A stretch of DNA of 64,000 bases from Seison nebaliae (lineage: Eukaryota; Rotifera; Pararotatoria; Seisonacea; Seisonidae). Of the stretch, positions 46,401-59,048 are shown one piece after another. The DNA is taken from contig JALJEE010000226.1 in the NCBI GenBank assembly GCA_023231475.1, positions 40,169-104,168 on the forward strand, read 5' to 3'. Under the pieces are notes generated by a model, which searched no databases, was not told where the DNA came from, and saw nothing but the letters and a program-made list of their open reading frames with translations. Both the position numbers and the translations under genes were made by a program. The number at the start of each line of letters is the position of its first letter. Within the stretch, counting starts at the first letter, position 1.

Positions 46401-49400
46401 ATGATCTTAGATTGAAAATCAATTCGACGGAATCGATCGATTTACGTGACGCCGTTGATCGTGGATTAGCTTGTGATGTTCGAAAATTCATGAATGATGA
46501 AATGGAATTAAAGAATAATCATTTGTTCCGATCAAAACGACCACAAATCATGAGAATTGGTAATCAAACAATTCCTTATTTCGTTTTCCAGACGAAAGAT
46601 CAGAAGATTTATCTCATTTCTGATGTGAAAGATACGAAGAAAGAAGAATTAGTTTCTAATCTCAATCTTTATAATCTCCCCAAATATTTCTCGACCAAAT
46701 CGAATTTCTTTATCGATGAATCATCAGGAAAAAGGATTCCAATGGAACAAGCCATCAATAAAGGTTATGTCATCCAATTGGAAGATATCATCAATTCACT
46801 CATTAAAAATAATGATATTGAAAATGATGAAATTCCCAAAGATAATTTACCAGAAAATTATAATATTCCACAAATCGAAAAGAATGGAATGGAAATCGAT
46901 TCTGAAATCGATTCCATATTGTCTGGTGGAGATGATATTTATTATGAATTGCCTGTCAGTCCCTCATCGAAACCTCCTCAAATCATCAACATCAATGAAG
47001 AAGGAAAAGGTGATAATGTGGTTCATGCGACGGAATTGAATCCGATTTATTTAGAGATCGAAGAAGATGAATATAAAGAATTGAACATTCAACCAAGTCC
47101 CTCATTACTTCATCCAGGATTTGGTACCATTTGTGAATCGTTATTAAACAAACAAGCACAAGGTCAACATTCGCAAAATTCCAATAGTACAATGGAACAA
47201 TTATCATCCAGTCCCATTAACATGTCATTATTGATCGAACAAACGATGGGATCGAAACCGTCGGCGCCGGTTTCTACAAATTTCATGTCGATGCCAATCG
47301 TCGATGAGAAGAGTGTCACTCATCAAGTGGCATTCGTATTCGATGGACATAAAAGAGAGAAATATTCATGTAAAGATGCAATTCAAAATTCCACAATCGA
47401 TCCATCAAACGGAACTTATTATAATCATCAAACTGGTGAGAAGATGCCGATTAGTATGGCGATCAATCATCATTATATAGTGACGATGGATGAAATTGAA
47501 TCGAAATGTTCTACTCAATTAAGTGAAATCTCACCAAATCATCTCGATATGATCAGTCCACTCAGTTTGGATGATGAGATGAAAATGATGAAATCACCAG
47601 AGAGAATTGACGATGAAGAAAAAATAAAAGACATATCAAATAATGAAATGAATAATCAATTTAGTTTAATGAAAAATAGTGAGTCTTTATTAACATCATA
47701 TACAAATGATTCTAATCGTGATTCAACCATATCATTCGACGATGATGATTTGACAGTTTATGATGAAGATAATATTATTATTATTCATAAAGTCATTCTT
47801 AATAACGGTATAGAATGTCCACCATTGAAAGCGACACAATTAGGTATTCTCGATAAAACAACTGGAGAGTATATGGATGAGGAAGAAGGTCTCCGTCTTT
47901 CCATCATCGATGCCATCAATGAAGGATTGATTTATGCGACAATTAATAAGAATGATGAATATAATTCAAAACAGACCACAACAAATTCATTCCAAGAATC
48001 GATTATCCAATTTAATGTATTGAGTGTAATAGATCCGAGAACGGAGAAAGAGATCGATTATTTGACAGCCAAACGTGAAGGAATTCTTAATACGACGTTA
48101 GGTCTTTACAAGAATCCATTAGATTACAATTTCTCTCCCATCTCCATCAATGAAGCGATGCAACGAGGATTGATTAATGCCGAAGTGATTCGTAGTCAAA
48201 AATCATTCGATCTCTTCAGTGCCATCGTCATTTTCGACGCATTAGTAGAAAGAGTTAAACGAAAATATTCTATCACTACTGTCATTCATCCCAATACGAA
48301 GAAACCAATTAGTGGACAAATGGCAGTGAAAGAAGGAATTTTAGATGTGGAAAATAATTCATTCACCATTTCCAAACATAAACATCTCACCATTCAGGAA
48401 GCTGTTGATGAGAAATTTTTAGACGCGACTGTCGACGAAACGATCGAAAGAAAACCGATGAAATTGTCGTTCCAGAATGCCGTTCTATTGAAGTTATTCC
48501 GTCCAGAATATGGAACATTCACCGATTATTTCAATCAACAATCTATGACATTATATGAAGCGATTGAAAGAGAACATCTCGATAAGAATTCCATCGCCAT
48601 CGCCTCCTCTCGAATTGGTCCGATGTCGTTAATGAAAGCGATCGATCTACGTTTATTTGATCGAGTGACAGGTGGAATTGATAAAAAACGATTTAATGAA
48701 ATGGACGCTTCAATCATCAACATATCGAATGATGTCATGAAATATAATTTCGAAGATACAATCAAATGTGGTTTATTAAATTTGAAAACTGGTCAATTTT
48801 ATGATATTGAAAATAATCAATCGATATCGGTGAAAGAAGCAGTCAATAAGAATTTGATTGATGGTACGAGTACCATCATTCAACATCCGATAACGAAGAA
48901 AAGATTAACATTAAAAAATATAATTCAAACATTCGATATTTGTGAAAACGGTGATATCATCGCTTCCGGATCGAATGATATTCGAATGAATTTATCTGAC
49001 GCACTTTATTCTCATTCACTTTTCAGTGTTTATAATCATCTCACTGGTCGCACTTATTTACCAGCTTATGATCGAGAACCATTATTCGAAAGAACAATTC
49101 GGAATGGACGATATAACAAAGATTTGACTTTCATCTTCACAAAAACGAACGAATGTATGACGATCAGTGAAGCTGTTCAACGAAGTCTCATTCAAAAATC
49201 GACCGGTTACATTTGTGTCAATCAGCTTACCCGAAAATATGTTCCATTGAAACAAGCGATTACTGACGGAGTTGTCATTCTGTTGGGACAGCCGATGATC
49301 ACTGCAATGAATTTACGTGGACGAGCATTGAAACATATCGGTCGAATTGATCATATGGAAAAAGAATTCAATGAAGATGATACAGAAGACGACGACGACG

Positions 49401-49465
49401 ACGATAATAATAACGATGGTGATGATAACGATGAAATTCTCAGTCATCCAGATGACGAGAATTGA
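30786..49465 (+). CDS. Giant plakin-repeat protein (plectin/epiplakin-like), about 6,000 aa
   Basis: The main exon, 31403-49465, is one uninterrupted frame; its first internal ATG is 31472 (5,997 codons). A good donor/acceptor pair lets exon 30786-30881 (MGRDCNKNERS...) join in phase 0. The protein is built from plakin (plectin) repeats, which bind intermediate filaments or similar polymers. They recur as LNPVDGKFYSLNTALNMNLI, VIDPRTEKEIDYLTAKREGI, ISINEAMQRGLINAEV and QSISVKEAVNKNLIDG. Block one covers about residues 100-3120. A disordered, Lys/Glu- then Ser/Asn/Pro-rich centre covers about 3130-3930. Block two covers about 3930-5940, and an Asp-rich tail closes the chain. No calponin-homology, plakin or spectrin-repeat exon is visible nearby. 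A TGA ends the exon, so it may be a stand-alone gene, or the last exon of a VAB-10A-type isoform whose other exons lie outside. Confidence 0.85.
42110..42890 (+). repeat. Tandem 24-bp repeat coding for PSNNLEEK-type octapeptides
   Basis: About 780 bp inside the plakin exon consist of degenerate 8-codon units, PSNNLEEK / PSNNLEEN / PSNNFQEK, mixed with KSPNNFQD variants. The units are nearly identical around 42480-42660 and more diverged toward the edges. The region is polar, Pro/Ser/Asn/Glu-rich and surely disordered. Long antisense frames across it are a by-product of the repeat. Confidence 0.9.
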
Positions 49466-50451
49466 ATTGTCGATGAAAATCGAACTTAATTAGATCAGAA
49501 AAGAATAATAGAAGTTATTCGAAAAACTTGTTTTATTTTCACCATCGCAAATCGTGACGACAATGCACAAAAACTGCACACAAACTATCCTGCATTAAGA
49601 TCATTATTCTTTATTTCCTCCTATTTATTTTTTTCCTTTCTTTTCGCTTGTAACAAAACATTTTATTTCAATAAATTCTTGAGAATTTACTCGGTACAAA
49701 TACTTTGTCGATCACAAACCGTTTATTTAGTTGAATGATATCTCCCCTATCATATTTTCCTCTAAAAATCCCTTCAGTCACATTACGTATCTCGACTCTA
49801 TTCAATTGACAGCAAACACAAAATAATAGTTATATAATTTCCTTTTCTTTTTGCTTACTACCACACAACTTATCTGTTTCATTCAATTCTCCCAACTCGG
49901 ACCGATACACAATAATTTTTTTTTCTGATTTTATCTCAACAGATTTACAGTTTATTTCCAAATAAATATTATAATACAATTAAATTAAACTAAAATATAT
50001 TCACTACAAACTACGAATAAAATAAACGAAATTTGATCGATTAATCAATTGAAATTGAAATTGAAATTAAAATCCCAGAAAATTTTGAAATTAATTATTT
50101 TAGAAATAAATTTCAAATATCAAATGAGAAAATAAAGAGAAAATTTTGAACGAATGTTAATTGGAAACGATTAGAATATCGCTTTAATATCTATTTATGA
50201 AAGAGCTTTAATTTCAGAAAAAACTTTCTATAGAACATTCAAAGAAAAATGATTAAAAGAAAATTTGATTTAAAATTATTCAAATTTCCTGATACCAACA
50301 ATTCGAGTGTTGGAACAGAGTTTTCTTCAAATTTCCCATTAGATTGAGAAGAAGAATAATAGAAATGAAAGAATAAACTTCTTTTTCTCCTTTGTCACAG
50401 ATTAATAAATTGATTATCCTTTTTATTTTGTCATCAGATTTATCTTTTATT
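49466..50451. other. 3' flank of the plakin gene and 5' flank of SDHA
   Basis: 986 bp, AT-rich. An AATAAA near 49670 could end the plakin transcript. Acceptor-like TGTCACAG and TCATCAG motifs at about 50393-50438 lie just before the SDHA ATG and may end a short 5'-UTR intron. No gene seen. Confidence 0.5.
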
Positions 50452-52442
50452 ATGAGAATAATTAATCAATTATGTCGTTCTTTCTTGTCTCCAAAAGCTC
50501 GTGCCATCAAACATAGTGGGAGAGCTCTTTCTACCAAGATCGGTCGATTCGAAGTGAAAGAACATGACTATGATGCAGTAGTAGTGGGAGCTGGAGGTGC
50601 AGGATTGCGTGCTGCTTATGGATTGTCGAGTCAAGGATTCCGAACAGCAGTCATCACTAAATTATTTCCTACACGATCACATACAGTGGCAGCACAAGGT
50701 GGAATAAATGCCGCTCTCGGTAACATGGAAGAAGATCATTGGTCTTATCATTTTTATGATACAGTGAAAGGATCAGATTGGTTAGGAGATCAGGATGCTA
50801 TTCATTATATGACAGAAGAAGCACCAAAAGCTGTTCTAGAAATGGAGAATATTGGAATGCCATTTTCTAGAACTCCTGAAGGAAAAATTTATCAACGAGC
50901 ATTTGGAGGACAATCGTTGAAACGAGGAACTGGTGGACAGGCTCATCGAACAGCTGCTGTCGCTGATCGAACTGGTCATGCTATTCTTCATACTCTCTAT
51001 GGTCAATCATTAAGATATGATACTGATTTCTTCATCGAATATTTTGCTTTGAATTTAATAATGAAAAATGGTAAATGTGTTGGAGTTGTGGCGATGTCAT
51101 TAGAAGATGGAACAATTCATCAATTCAAATGTAATAATACCATCTTAGCAACGGGAGGATATGGTCGTGCCTATTTCTCTTGTACATCTGCTCACACTTG
51201 TACTGGTGATGGAACGGCAATGATTCAACGTGCCGGATTACAAAATCAAGATATGGAATTCGTTCAATTCCATCCCACCGGTATTTATGGTGCTGGATGT
51301 TTGATGACAGAAGGTTGTCGTGGAGAAGGAGCTATTCTCATCAATAAGGAAGGTGAAAGATTCATGGAACGATATGCTCCTACTGCTAAAGATTTAGCAT
51401 CTCGAGATGTCGTTTCTAGATCGATGACGATGGAAATTCGAGAAGGACGAGGAGTCGGTGAATTAGGAGATCATATTTTCCTCCAATTACATCATCTCCC
51501 TCCAGATGTCTTAGCTTCTCGTTTACCTGGTATTTCGGAAACGGCCAAGATTTTCGCTGGTGTCGATGTAAATAAAGAACCGGTACCGGTTTTGCCAACC
51601 GTTCATTATAATATGGGTGGTACTCCAACCAATTATAAAGGACAAGTCATTAAATATTCGAAAGAGAATGGTGATGAAATCGTTCCAGGATTATATGCAT
51701 GTGGAGAAGTCGCTTCGCCCAGTGTTCATGGAGCTAATCGATTAGGAGCGAATTCTTTGTTAGATTTAGTTGTATTCGGTCGTGCTTGTGCATTGACGAT
51801 TAATGAAGAATGTAAACCGAATGATCCGAAAGAATCTTTACCAAAAGACTCATTAGATCAATCATTGACACAAATCGGAGATCTGTTAAAAACCGTCAGA
51901 AATAACAAAAATGATGGTGTACTCACTGCTGATCTTCGACTTCGACTACAAAGAATGATGCAGGAACATGCTGCCGTCTTCCGAGATGGTCCAGTCCTTC
52001 AAGAAGGTTGTGATAAAATGAAGAAATTATATTCTGAATTACAATCATTAACTATTCGAGATCATGGTCTTATTTGGAATTCTGATTTAATCGAAGCTCT
52101 CGAATTACAAAATCTTATGATCAATTCAGTTCAAACAGTTGAAGCAGCTGTAGCTCGTAAAGAATCTCGAGGAGCTCATGCTCGTGAAGATTTCAAAGTT
52201 CGAATTGATGAATATGATTATTCGAAACCGTTAGATGGTCAGAAGCAGAAACCGTTCGAAGAACATTGGCGAAAACACACCGTCATCGATTCGGATGAGA
52301 AAGGAAATGTTAAAATTTTATTTTTTCATTAACAATTTATAATTAATATTTACAGGTCAAATTAACTTATCGTCCAGTGACGGATAAGACGTTGGATGAG
52401 AAGAAAGTTCAATTCATCCCACCAATCATTCGAAAGTATTAG
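50452..52442 (+). CDS. SDHA: Succinate dehydrogenase flavoprotein subunit (SDHA), mitochondrial
   Basis: Complex II / TCA cycle: oxidises succinate to fumarate and passes electrons to SDHB. Exons 50452-52308 and 52356-52442 (47-nt intron) give 647 residues, close to the usual 620-665. The start at [16 protein letters not shown] gives an Arg-rich, acid-poor mitochondrial presequence. FAD-binding [17 protein letters not shown] comes next, then the flavinylation histidine in [18 protein letters not shown]. Active-site stretches are [57 protein letters not shown] and [19 protein letters not shown]. The C-terminus is the expected [14 protein letters not shown]. It appears intact and ubiquitously needed. 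Confidence 0.97.
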
Positions 52443-52587
52443 CATCGATGATTTCTTGCTTTAATCTTAGATTTTATTTGATTCCATCTGAAAGGAGAAA
52501 ATGGAAATTTTACAATTTTTAAAGAAATAAATTTTAATTTAATTAAAAATTTCATCAATAAATTTGTTTTTTTTCCTTAAATTTAAT

Positions 52588-54683
52588 TTACGTATGAAAA
52601 ACTTTATTTAATAATCCAACTAACTTGTAAACGTTGTAAATCGACCAACGATTCAATTCTACATTTGCACCGTTTTTTATGAATATCTTATTTAGAATTC
52701 TTCCTTTTTGCCGACTGATAATTCCGTCGCTAAATTGTCGTTCCTGCATTTTATGCAATTCATCCCAAATATTCCCCGTCTCTAAATCGAGTTTCTTCAT
52801 AAAATATTGACGAGTATCACTAATTTCTTCTCGATTCCTCCGTAATTCATGATGAAGAAACTATTAAAAAATAAATTAAAATTATTCCAATTTATTCTCA
52901 ATGTATTAGAACCACAATATCTGTTGATTCATTTTTTGATCGTAACGTTTGCATCGAATTCCCCAAACTAATAAAAGATATCAAATAAAATAAAATAAAA
53001 TTAAATTAAATTAATCCAACGAAATATCATTCTCTGTCCGCAAAATCGACTGATAAAAAAAATTAATGGAAATTAATTGTTAAAAATTAGAACTTGTTCA
53101 TCTTCGTCGATGTTCATAGATCTTAAAGTAAGATCAGGTAAATTATCGAATTCCTTATCGAATGAATGACTCACGTTAGTTGACGAGTTGATATGAGGTA
53201 ACTGAAAATTAGTTTTATAATATTAATAAAAATTGTTTAAATTTCTTGGAAAAGATTATCAAATTCCATTTTTGAGTAACTTCATTACAGAAACAAAATT
53301 TCGTAATGTTTTTTTTTTTGAGAAAATATTGTTTTGGAATTGGTAAGAAGGAAACACGACTAACTTTAGTATCATCCTTTCTCGATCGAGATGAATTCAT
53401 TTTGGACATATGGAGACTCGTCTTGAAACACAATTAGATTATGAATGAAATTATATAAAACAAAACTTTCCTATTTGATGAAACAGAATTGACTGCGGTG
53501 CTTGTTTGTCTAAAAATTTTCCATTACAATATAAATCGATTTATGTCAATCGATAAAGAAATGAAACTTCAATTTAGTTTCGATAGTTTTATCCAAAATT
53601 TTCAGTGCCTTACTTAATTGACCGAACACTTTCTCACTTTTACCGCTCAATTTCTTTAAAGGAAATGAAGGAGAAGAAATGGAGAAGTTGAAGAAACATG
53701 CAAATAGGATGAGTGTTGGATCATCGTTCGTTCCAATTTATATATTCGATCGTTCATTTCTTCGATTAATTGTTTGTGTTTCTTTTGTCTCACTTCACAC
53801 AACTGGAAGAGATTGTAGAGAATGATAAGAGAAAAAATGAACGTCAATAGTTTTTCGGAATATCGTCTTCATAGACTGAACTTCTTGCGAAGTCTGCTCC
53901 GAAATCTGAATCACCTGTCGTTTCTGCAAGGTCCTACATTGGATGGAGAGAAATGATTATTATTCAAATTTATCAATTCAACTTTACAATATAAAGTGTA
54001 CGGTCTCACCCAACACGCATACATCGAATAGAGTAACATAATATCGTGATAAGTGATCTTATAGGGAGTGAGAATATATTTAAATTCTTTCGGAGTACAA
54101 ATGCCTAAGTCGAAATTGAAACAATATTTCTCTAATTTATATCGTGCTTTCTTTGGCAACATTTTCTCCATGAGAAAATTGAAAAATCTCAAATTCTCAC
54201 TACGATAAGGGAAACTATAATAATCGTCATAATCTATCCTCTTCATTTCCACCACTACAAATTCGTTGGCGATGAGGTAAATATAAAGAATCCATACGAA
54301 CATTTCGAATTGTAAATTGCGCGACTCCTTCTCCATCAATTCATATTTCGAGTTTTGTATTTTCATTCGACCTTCATCAAATTTCGACACGTTCTTCTCC
54401 AAACTATTTATTGATTCCGTAATTTTCTCACTAAAACATTACTTTATAAATTAACGAATATGTGAAAGGAACTTTTTCTTATCTTGATTCGACACGTATC
54501 GAATCGTATCGCTCAAATTGTTGGAGATGGTGGCTTGAAGTTGATGGAATATCTGGAATCGATTCGTTAATTGACGATCGACCTCTCTCGATACCATATC
54601 ATTGACGTAACTCTGCAATTGATTCAGTTGTACGTTGTCCAACATCTTCTTCGTCGTTCGAATATTTTTTTCCAATGTGTTCA
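52588..54683 (-). CDS. Unrecognised coiled-coil gene, about eight small exons (5' end unclear)
   Basis: Several minus-strand frames join across 37-60 nt introns. They read TLEKNIRTTKKMLDNVQ..., a middle part (RYKLEKYCFNFDLGICTPKEF, YHDIMLLYSMYACWVRPYTLY), then long heptad-like helices (QVIQISEQTSQEVQSMKTIF, LIEEMNDRIYKLERTM, VFGQLSKALKILDKTIETKL). A Ser/Lys-rich linker follows, then a last exon ending at 52588 (NREEISDTRQYFMKKLDLET). The first in-frame ATG is at 54645, but an acceptor at 54684 means an earlier exon may exist. An apparent membrane stretch in the unspliced sequence near 53820-53860 is a 40-nt intron. One hydrophobic stretch near 54265-54310 remains. I recognise no family. Confidence 0.5.
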
Positions 54684-55289
54684 CTGAGAACGAAAACTAT
54701 TAAACGAGTGTTAAATGAAGGAATTATTATAAATATTTGTTGGAATGCCAAGAATTATTTGTGAGTTAATAATCATATTGGACAGTAGGGAATAAGGACA
54801 TAATTGAAATAGAATTAATATTTTATTAGATATTCGAGAAGGAATGGAACAAAATAGAAATTTAATCAAATAGAAATTCTCCTTATAGTTTCAATGGTCA
54901 ACAGATGGTAAGAAAAGGAGACCGTTTCAAATTCAAACAAATGCCTCTAATGTCAAGTTTTTCTTTATTTCAATATCGTGTCAACTATTTACACATCAAA
55001 TCTAATTGAATTATTGTGACAATAGAAACGCAGTTGCTCTAGAAAACATCAAGAAAAGGAGAATAATTCTCCTTGCTTAATTTGGGATCATTTGCATGAA
55101 AAATTTATTAGAATTTATCCTTCAAAATCACCTCTCCATAACAACGAATGTCAAGGAATATTGTCAAAATGGACATAATTTAACATAAGTACGAATAATT
55201 TTTTCAGAAACAAATCATTTATTTTTATTAGAAAATCATTTAGAGTACTTTCACCCAACGACCATTTCACCAATTATCAGAGATTCAAA
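54684..55289. other. Interval between two minus-strand genes
   Basis: 606 bp between the stop of the leucine-rich-repeat gene and the first recognised exon of the coiled-coil gene. It should contain the missing 5' exon or promoter of the latter. Only short frames are visible. Confidence 0.4.
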
Positions 55290-57957
55290 TTATTTATGTT
55301 GCTTCGATTGCTCACTCGAGTGCTGGAGACAGAGATTTAGTTTCTCGTTAGATTGACTAATTGAAAATGCAAGTTGTTGTTGCTCCATCGATCGCTTATC
55401 TTTTGGAATTTTCAGTATTTCAACGAAATATTTCTCCATCTTATTCTCTTCTGCTACCATAGTCCTGGATTGGAATTGGGACATATATATATATAATCAA
55501 CTAAATTTCACGAAACTAACTGCACGGAAGTTTCATGATGTTTATTGAGGTCGAATGCTGTGAAAATCATGTCCAACACTCGATAATCGAACGGTAGTGG
55601 AAGTTTCAATTTCTGAAAATTAATTTAATGAAAATTATCTACAATCTAACAGAAAATGCCTCTCGGAATACTTGTCGATTAACTTTCTTTTCTTTTGATT
55701 GATTAGTTTTCTTGAGAATATCTTCGATTTTTGGAATGAATTTTATCCGATATATTTTGATGTATCTCCAAAAAACTGCCTTGAAATTCTTCAAGTAGAA
55801 TTCTATCCAATTCTCAACGTCTAATATCGGAGGATATCCAACAAACTGCGAGAATTCTCGTCAGAAAATAGTTTGAAGAAATAAGAACCGTTTCCACTGC
55901 AGGATGTGGTGTTATCGGTGTTGAATTTGAATAAAATATTCTATCGAAAAGAATTTTCACATTAAAATTCTTCTCAAGATTATCCAATTTAATTTTCATT
56001 ATATATTCAATACTAATATCCTATAAAAATCATAATAATAATGGACTAATAATAATTAGACAATTCTATAAAACTTCCAAATAAATTGTTTTAATCGATT
56101 GAAATTTCGATTTAATTGTCCCGTCTATCATTTCGATAACTTCCGTCATTTTTCCTGCATTCATTCCATTATGTGATAACTGAATTTAATGGAAGTGAAT
56201 AAAATTTCAATTAGAAGATGAACATTCAATTCCAATAGATATTGATTCTTTAAAAACAGTTCGATGGTTCTATGAACCCCTCCATTTCCCAAATTATTCA
56301 AACTTAAATTCATCGTTTGTAAATTGGAATTCTTCTTCATAAAATTCTCGAAAATCGTCGATCGAATAGCGTCCTCATTTATCGCATTCATCGCCAAATT
56401 CAAATGTTTTAATGTTGAGTTTTTCTTCGAATTTCAACAATATAATAAAAACGATTTCCGAGAAAATAAACTTGAAATGCTTTCCAGAGAGATAGGGCGC
56501 CGAAATTACAGAGAGAATTCCATCCCATATTCAATTCCGTCATAGATGTATCATCAGTTAATAAAAAGAAATCTTTATGATTATATAAATGATTTCGTTC
56601 CATTTGAATCGTCTCGATATTGAGACTATTCTATAATTGATCGGAAAATTTTGTCGCTTTTTAAAAATATGTAAAAACAATTTTAACATGGGATAATTGT
56701 GCAAGGAAATTAATAGACGATTTACCCAAATTACAACCATTTAATGACAAATGATTAATGTAACGATTATTCGCTATTGCAGTGTATAACATTTGTGGCA
56801 TTGGATCATCCATTCTGATATCATCCAATATATATGATTTAATCGTTGTATTCTCGTTGATGATATGACACAAGGATATGAAACCGTCCATATCAATTGG
56901 ACATTCCGTTAGATCCAATTTGACAATTGTCGTATTAATCTAATTAATATAAGAATGAAAATATTAGAAAATAGAATTATATATTATTATATTAATTAAA
57001 AGAAAGAAAAGAAACAATTAAAGGAATTTTCAATAATTTCATTTGTTGATCAGTTATTCTTAAGTAATTTCCAGAAAATTCTTCGTTTTCCAATTGCTTA
57101 TTGATTGCAGCTGATGGATAAATCTTATCGTCTTTACTCAGTTTCTGATAAAGTTGTTGTGATTCATTATTCTTCTCCAAATTTCTACTTTTCGTACTAA
57201 TCGTTCGATTCAATGCGTCTACTGCCTCATTTAACGACGTCATCGGATTATGGATATAAGTGTCCAATTCTCGATATGTTGTGGTATCGGTTGTTGATTT
57301 ATTTTCATCATCCGAATCCTCATTCCTCAAATCTCTTTCTGTTAAAGTCACTGATGAAGCGACGAAATTAGTAGTTGATTTTTGTTGTTCCTCAGAATCG
57401 TCATTAATGTCGCTGGATATGTTAGAATGAAAGAAAAAAAATGTTCAAGAGAAGAAAAACTTTCTCAAAAGTTCCGTCATTCGATTAGCACGACTCTTCT
57501 CCAATTTGATATTATTAAGGAATTTCAATCGTTGTCGACATTTCTCACTTCGAATTTTACTCAATATCGATTCATTATTATCATCACTCTGATCGCTGAC
57601 ATCTTGTTTTGTTCGATGATTCTTCCCTATCGAAGAAGTTGAAATTGTTAATAGATTTTTTTTTGTCGTTTTTGCATTAACTCTACGAAAATTGTCTCGT
57701 TGAGTTCGATAAATATTTTGATTGTTATGTCTCTTACATCGACGTTTCTTTTCGTCATTCGCTTGACGATTTCTATTTTCATCTTCTCGTTTTTGCTTAT
57801 TGAATTGTCTGAAATTAAATGTATTTTTATCGGCCAAATCCTCTTCCAACACTCGCGGCCTAATCAGCGAACGATGTAAGACAAATTGACGAGAATAATC
57901 TTGGAATTCGAAAGGATTTGAAAAATTATTGAAGTCGACGAATCTATCGTCTCCCAT
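55290..57957 (-). CDS. Leucine-rich-repeat protein with EF-hand-like C-terminus (LRRC74-like), multi-exon
   Basis: The start ATG at 57957 (MGDDRFVDFNNFSNPF). Exon 1 (57461-57957) and exon 2 (from 57412) encode a charged, disordered N-terminus. Later exons carry ribonuclease-inhibitor-type LRRs: TTIVKLDLTECPIDMDGF, NRYINHLSLNGCNLG, TSMTELNMGWNSLCNFGALS, NSTLKHLNLAMNAINEDA, NLQTMNLSLNNLGNGG and LLELNLSHNGMNAG. After the repeats come a helical block and FTAFDLNKHHETSVQ, which resembles a degenerate EF-hand loop. The end is a Gln/Ser-rich helix and TAA at 55290. Introns are about 31-70 nt. LRR plus EF-hand order recalls LRRC74/C14orf166B-type proteins. The assignment to that family is tentative; the LRR fold is firm. 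Confidence 0.7.
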
Positions 57958-58699
57958 ATTAACTGCAGTGAAACTTCTTTATTCTTTATTGTTTATATTC
58001 AGAGGAGAGTTCGATTAGGAATTAATGTTGGGGAATTTGGTTACTAGAATGAATTGGAATATACTTGACATGGAATAACACGAATTTGTGTAAGGAAGAA
58101 GTAATATTGAAGTTTTACCTTCAAATTCTAATCGAGTCCATTTCCCTTAGAAGACGAATAAATTTTTAATATTTGTTCTTTCTAGAGCTATTTCTATCCT
58201 GCTTTTTACCAATATTCTTCTATGTGTTTTCCAGCCAATAATGTTTATGTAACGACACAAACGAATAAATTGTTTGTTGCAGTCCCAATCAATGAGAAGT
58301 CTTCTACGATTGTCTTCCAATTGGGAAAGAAGGAGGGAGAGAGGGAATTCCGAACAGATTAGAAGGAAAATCAACGAATAAAAAGTTCACGACAAATCAA
58401 TTATACTTCTTCATCAAATCTCATTCTTTTCACATTTAATAAGAATTATTCTTCACTTGTCTTAACATTTCGTTGACGTTAGGTGGAGAAAGTTAATCCT
58501 TCACTAATGAACTTATTCCTAATAAATCTGTTTCAATGTCAACGACGAGAAATTTATGAGACTGACACCAGAAAGTTTTATTTTTTTTCAGAAAAGGGAA
58601 CAAATTTAGTATTTTTAAACAAATGAATAGTAATATATGAGCGTTGTCGAGTAGCATGAAAATCGGTCGATTGTTTCAATAAAACGGGAAATAATCTTC
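57958..58699. other. Intergenic region between ELOF1 3' end and LRR gene start
   Basis: 742 bp, AT-rich. A minus-strand frame at 58147-58374 is open but starts amid low-quality context and has no splice or homology support. No other feature seen. Confidence 0.45.
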
Positions 58700-59048
58700 T
58701 TATACTTTGTTGGTAGTGTCACATTTATCGATCCATTCGTTATAGACGTCAATCGGTTCGGATAAACCTTAAAAATTGATAAATTTTCAAATTTTAAAAA
58801 AATTCTTTTAACTGTGAATTGCCACTTTGTAATTTATACGACATGTTTGACATTCAATAAAACCGACCATCGATTTTTTATCTCTGATAAAAAAGAATGT
58901 GAAGAAATAAAGAATAAGAATCAGATAATAACAATGTAGTATTGCAAGAATCTTCTTCGAAGCAGAATGGACAGCTGAATTTGACGGGGAGATTCGAAGT
59001 CATTCGGGGTTTGGGTGCTGGCTTCCGCTTCGATTTTTTCCGAGCCAT
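58700..59048 (-). CDS. ELOF1: Transcription elongation factor 1 homologue (ELOF1), three exons
   Basis: A small zinc-binding elongation factor that rides on RNA polymerase II and aids passage through nucleosomes and transcription-coupled repair in other eukaryotes. Exons 58933-59048, 58813-58883 and 58700-58767 join in frame to 84 residues; vertebrate ELOF1 has 83. The start MARKKSKRKPAPKPRMT is the conserved basic tail. Zinc ligands are the two pairs CPFC and CQTC. The C-terminus LSEPIDVYNEWIDKCD is diagnostic. Introns are 49 and 45 nt. Without splicing only the first third is visible. It sits head to head with the hnRNP gene, 350 bp apart. Confidence 0.95.

Noticed and set aside
51416-51628. 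Minus-strand frame inside SDHA
   Set aside because: Shadow of a strongly conserved coding exon on the other strand.
53820-53862. Apparent transmembrane helix in the coiled-coil gene
   Set aside because: The stretch has a GT start, a pyrimidine tract and a TTCCAG end, and removing it as a 40-nt intron keeps the heptad frame open on both sides.
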